Positions 7,606-10,514 of a stretch of DNA of 10,514 bases are shown in pieces (the stretch's first letter is position 1; every line of letters begins with the position of its first letter). The translations under genes were made by a program, and so were the position numbers. The stretch is from Gammaproteobacteria bacterium (lineage in GTDB: Bacteria; Pseudomonadota; Gammaproteobacteria; Enterobacterales; GCA-2746155): positions 1 through 10,514 of the forward strand of contig JAAGZM010000037.1 of assembly GCA_024206355.1 (NCBI GenBank), read 5' to 3'. Below the pieces are notes generated by a model, which saw only the letters and a list, made by a program, of their open reading frames with translations, ran no database searches and was not told the DNA's origin.

Positions 7606-7623
7606 TGTAATGTCAGTTTAACA
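7606..7623. promoter_or_regulatory. TyrR-box-like inverted repeat upstream of aroG
   Basis: TGTAAT-N6-TTAACA matches the E. coli TyrR box TGTAAA-N6-TTTACA at 10 of 12 defined bases, with the invariant G and C at the correct spacing. It lies about 40 bases upstream of the preferred aroG start and 120 bases before the NRPS start. TyrR controls aroG and other aromatic genes in enteric gammaproteobacteria. Whether this organism has a TyrR is unknown, and AT-rich DNA yields such matches by chance. Confidence 0.25.
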
Positions 7624-7696
7624 ATGTTATTCAATCAGAATCAATATAATTTCAACTTTAAATGTAACTTTAATAGCATTAGACACTCATATTTTG

Positions 7697-7704
7697 TATA
7701 AAAT
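7697..7704 (+). promoter_or_regulatory. Possible -10 element for the NRPS gene
   Basis: TATAAAAT lies 40 bases before the NRPS ATG, and the first half matches a sigma70 -10 box well. No good -35 box is found at the standard spacing (TAGCAT at 7674-7679 is the best). The 178-base divergent region 7566-7743 also holds a short stem CTTGG-GCG-CCAAG (7584-7596) and an 11-base palindrome ATTAGACTAAT (7564-7574) overlapping the aroG start; the role of either is unclear. Confidence 0.25.
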
Positions 7705-7743
7705 AAACAACTATCTATTAAAAAATACCAGTGGAATCATTGA

Positions 7744-10514
7744 ATGCCAGAATTCGATACTGAACAAATATTTCCCTTAACAAAACAACAACAAGGATTA
7801 TGGATAGAATGGAAACTTCATCCAGAAAATACATCCTATAACACCTGTGTAAAAGTTAAGCTTAAAGGAAAGTTAGACTCGAAAAAACTCGGTCAAGCAT
7901 TAAATGATATTGTTCAATATTTTGATTCGCTAAAAGTCTATTTTGTTGAAAAGTCAGGCATCCCCTACCAGTGTATTAAAGATAAAGGCACTTATTTTTT
8001 AAACTATAAAGATATCTCAATTGAAGGACAGAATGAAACACCTGAGCAGGCTCAGCTAGGCCTAGATTTTTTATCTCAAACTCTTAACACGCCAATTGAT
8101 CTTAAAGTATTTCCTATTGTTCGAGCATCGCTGATGAAAGTTGCGGATAAAACATACTATTTCATTGGTATGGTACCGCATATGATCTCAGACGGACGTT
8201 CAGCTGTACTCTTTTTAGAATCACTATCAATTGCTTACAACAGTGGTTATCAGGGGTTATGTGATGCCTACGACTCTACCATTAAAGGCTGGTCAGATTT
8301 TCATGAAGACAAGAGAAATCAATTTGATGCAGCGAAACATGCCTTATCAAAACAGCACTGGCAGGAACGATTGGCTGAAGCGAATCATTATCATGACTAC
8401 AGTTACGGTAGAAAAAATACTACAAAAGATGATAAACAAGGACACCGTGTCTATTTTGATATTCCTTGCGAATTAGCAAAAGCATTGAAGGCCCACACGA
8501 GTAAAAATAGAACAACCTTATTTAATGTGATGGTTTGTGCTTTTGGAATATTCATTAATCGATATTTTTCATTAACAGATATTCTCATAGGATTTCCGAT
8601 CAGTATTCGCCCTCCTGGCTACAAGCATCTATTTGGATTTTTTGTCAATATTGTCCCCATTCGTGTTGATTTATCCGGTGACCCGACTTATCAAGAATTA
8701 CTAGAAAGAGTGTCTAAAAGTCGTAAGGAAGATAAAATACATCAGAAATTTCCGGCATTAGATATTGTTAATGCCGTTAGAGAAAATATTACTGATTTTG
8801 ATGGTCAGTTATTTAATCTATCAATGGCCCAGACAGTTTCAAGGCTATTTAATCTAGAGCTTGATGGTATTGAAACTGAACCACTTGAGTCAGAATATAA
8901 CGATGTTAATGATGATTTATCTTTGTCTTATGAGCTACTTGAAGACGGTATAGGTCTTTGGCTTGAATATCGAACATCTATATTTGATGAAGATTTTATC
9001 GATCAAGGAATTCAACATATTCGACAAATTTTAGAGCAAATTACCACTGCACCAGATACAACTCTAAGCCAATTCAAACTCCTTAGCCAATCGCAAAAAA
9101 AAGAAGTATTATCTTTTTCTCAGGGAGTTCTTCAAAAACAAACGAATACGATTAAACCACATTTTACTCATTTCATCGACAGTTTTGAATATCAAGTTAG
9201 TAACACACCTGAAACTATTGCCCTTCACTTCCAAGATGAAGATGTCTCTTATACGCAGCTGAATCAAATGGCGAATCAGTTAGCTAGACAGTTAATATCT
9301 ACCGGCGTTCAAACAACTGATAAAATTGCCGTTTGTCTCAACCGTGGTCCTCAGCTTATCAGCAGTTTACTCGCAGTTTTAAAGACGGGATGCGCATATA
9401 TTCCTATTGCTCCAGATTATCCTAAACAACGTTTTCAGTTTATTCTAGAAGATACTCAATGTAATTATATTATTTATGAAAATGATACAGCTGATATATG
9501 TAGAAGTTTGTCATCAAACACACTCAACCTGAATGAAACAATAGAGCAAAGAAGTTCGTTAAACGCCAATAACCTCGGTACCAATATAAATGGCCAAGAT
9601 ACTGCCTATATTATTTATACTTCGGGCTCGACGGGGAAACCAAAAGGAGTGATCATAAGTCACGCTAATCTTATTCCTCGCCTAGACTGTCTACAAAAAG
9701 AAATCCATCTATCAGAAACTGATGTGATGTTACAAAACACTGACTTTAGCTTCGATGTTTCTGTAGCTGAGATATTTTGGCCGCTAACTACTGGAGCTTC
9801 TTTAGCATTGGTTGCGCAGCAAGAGAGTAAATATCCAGATAGATTACTTAAACTGTTCGGTACGTATCAGATAACGGTCAGTTGCATGGTTCCTTCCTTA
9901 TTGAATGCACTGCTATCTATTGCATCTCAAAACGATCTACAGTCATTAAAATATTTGCTCGTTGCTGGAGAAGTCATAAGTTCACTAACTGTCCAACACT
10001 TTTACCAACTAAGCACAGCAAAGCTCTATAATTTTTACGGCCCTACTGAGGCAACTATCTATGCAACATTTTATTATTCCAGGCCAGATAACAACATCAA
10101 TTATGTACCAATTGGTAAACCTCTTTTAAATACTGAAACCTATATACTTGATGAGTACAAGCAAGTCCAAGCCAAGGGCGTTGCCGGTGAACTTTATCTT
10201 GCTGGCAAAGGAATTTCATCCGGATATTTAAATAGTCAGTCTGTTAATGAAAAAGTCTTTATTGATAATCCTTTTTATCCTGAATTTTCAGACTCAGAAA
10301 AATTGTATCGCACAGGAGATAAAGCTCGTTACATCAGCGATGGAAATATCGATTTTTTAGGGCGTATTGATAAGCAAGTAAAAATACGCGGCTATCGCAT
10401 TGAAGTTGCTGAAATTGAAGTTAACCTCTCTACATTAGAAAATATCAAAGACTCCACAGTTAATGTTGACATCACCGACTCTTATCAGCAAACACTTATT
10501 GCCTATTTTGTTCG
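7744..10514 (+). CDS. Non-ribosomal peptide synthetase, first module (condensation plus adenylation domain), 3' truncated by the window edge
   Basis: The frame is open for 923 codons to the edge. The start ATG has GTGGA at 7731-7735, eight bases upstream, and is followed at once by condensation motif C1. The condensation domain covers about residues 9-440. Its active-site motif is PHMISDG (145-151): the catalytic second His (146) and DG are kept but the first His of HHxxxDG is Pro. C5 (IGFPISIRP, FFVNIVPIRV) is present. The adenylation domain starts near 480: VSYTQLN (A1), LKTGCAYIPIAP (A2), YTSGSTGKPKG (A3, from 625), FDVSVAE (A4, 670-676), NFYGPTE (A5, 763-769), GELYLAGKGISSGYL (A6), YRTGDK (A7) and GRIDKQVKIRGYRIE (A8). 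A9, the A10 lysine and any carrier domain lie beyond the edge. By alignment to GrsA, pocket residues are D671, V672, A675, C714, L739, A741, F764, I772 and Y773; I cannot assign a substrate. Confidence 0.93.
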   Translation, partial: MPEFDTEQIFPLTKQQQGLWIEWKLHPENTSYNTCVKVKLKGKLDSKKLGQALNDIVQYFDSLKVYFVEKSGIPYQCIKDKGTYFLNYKDISIEGQNETPEQAQLGLDFLSQTLNTPIDLKVFPIVRASLMKVADKTYYFIGMVPHMISDGRSAVLFLESLSIAYNSGYQGLCDAYDSTIKGWSDFHEDKRNQFDAAKHALSKQHWQERLAEANHYHDYSYGRKNTTKDDKQGHRVYFDIPCELAKALKAHTSKNRTTLFNVMVCAFGIFINRYFSLTDILIGFPISIRPPGYKHLFGFFVNIVPIRVDLSGDPTYQELLERVSKSRKEDKIHQKFPALDIVNAVRENITDFDGQLFNLSMAQTVSRLFNLELDGIETEPLESEYNDVNDDLSLSYELLEDGIGLWLEYRTSIFDEDFIDQGIQHIRQILEQITTAPDTTLSQFKLLSQSQKKEVLSFSQGVLQKQTNTIKPHFTHFIDSFEYQVSNTPETIALHFQDEDVSYTQLNQMANQLARQLISTGVQTTDKIAVCLNRGPQLISSLLAVLKTGCAYIPIAPDYPKQRFQFILEDTQCNYIIYENDTADICRSLSSNTLNLNETIEQRSSLNANNLGTNINGQDTAYIIYTSGSTGKPKGVIISHANLIPRLDCLQKEIHLSETDVMLQNTDFSFDVSVAEIFWPLTTGASLALVAQQESKYPDRLLKLFGTYQITVSCMVPSLLNALLSIASQNDLQSLKYLLVAGEVISSLTVQHFYQLSTAKLYNFYGPTEATIYATFYYSRPDNNINYVPIGKPLLNTETYILDEYKQVQAKGVAGELYLAGKGISSGYLNSQSVNEKVFIDNPFYPEFSDSEKLYRTGDKARYISDGNIDFLGRIDKQVKIRGYRIEVAEIEVNLSTLENIKDSTVNVDITDSYQQTLIAYFV

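Noticed and set aside
7566..7634. N-terminal extension of aroG from a TTG codon at 7634
   Set aside because: The 23 extra residues do not resemble AroG, there is no ribosome binding site, and the ATG at 7565 gives the 350-residue E. coli length.
8231..8476. 81-codon plus-strand frame inside the NRPS gene
   Set aside because: It lies wholly inside the condensation domain in another frame and has no recognisable motif.

Overview
The window reads as chromosome from an AT-rich, sulfur-oxidising gammaproteobacterium that uses the reverse dissimilatory sulfite reductase (rDsr) pathway. The left 4.5 kb carries the end of a dsr operon in the order dsrL(partial)-dsrJ-dsrO-dsrP-dsrN. That gene content and order match dsr clusters of sulfur oxidisers such as Allochromatium vinosum, with dsrAB, dsrEFH, dsrC and dsrMK expected to the left of the window. 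The aroG-type DAHP synthase is close to the E. coli protein, which supports Gammaproteobacteria. I cannot resolve the genus; SUP05/Thioglobus-like and Beggiatoaceae-like lineages are both possible.

Layout. Bases 1-5112 (+) form a tight string of genes: dsrL C-terminus, dsrJ, dsrO, dsrP, dsrN and a stand-alone Met8/CysG-N-type sirohaem synthase. Several junctions are ATGA overlaps or gaps of a few bases. trpB (5181-6380, +) follows after 68 bases. Next comes a compact non-coding region (6381-6512) between the convergent trpB and aroG genes. It holds a 92-base inverted-repeat element and, directly beside it, a perfect 9-bp hairpin. aroG (6513-7565, -) is a class I DAHP synthase. A 178-base divergent intergenic region (7566-7743) separates it from a large open frame (7744 to the right edge, +) that encodes the start of a non-ribosomal peptide synthetase: a condensation domain followed by most of an adenylation domain.

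How the genes work together. DsrJ, DsrO and DsrP are the periplasmic cytochrome, the periplasmic iron-sulfur protein and the membrane quinone-interacting subunit of the DsrMKJOP complex. DsrL is the cytoplasmic NAD(P)H:acceptor oxidoreductase partner of rDsrAB. DsrN and the Met8-like enzyme together supply the sirohaem-amide cofactor of DsrAB: the Met8-like protein makes sirohaem from precorrin-2 and DsrN amidates it. trpB and aroG belong to aromatic amino-acid synthesis. The NRPS begins an accessory region that continues off the right edge; its product is unknown.

Nothing in the window is a proven new system. The parts most worth a second look are the truncated NRPS with an unassigned adenylation pocket, its shared control region with a DAHP synthase, and the inverted-repeat element between trpB and aroG. 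No tRNA, rRNA, CRISPR array or transposase gene was seen, and no gene-free stretch exceeds 300 bases.
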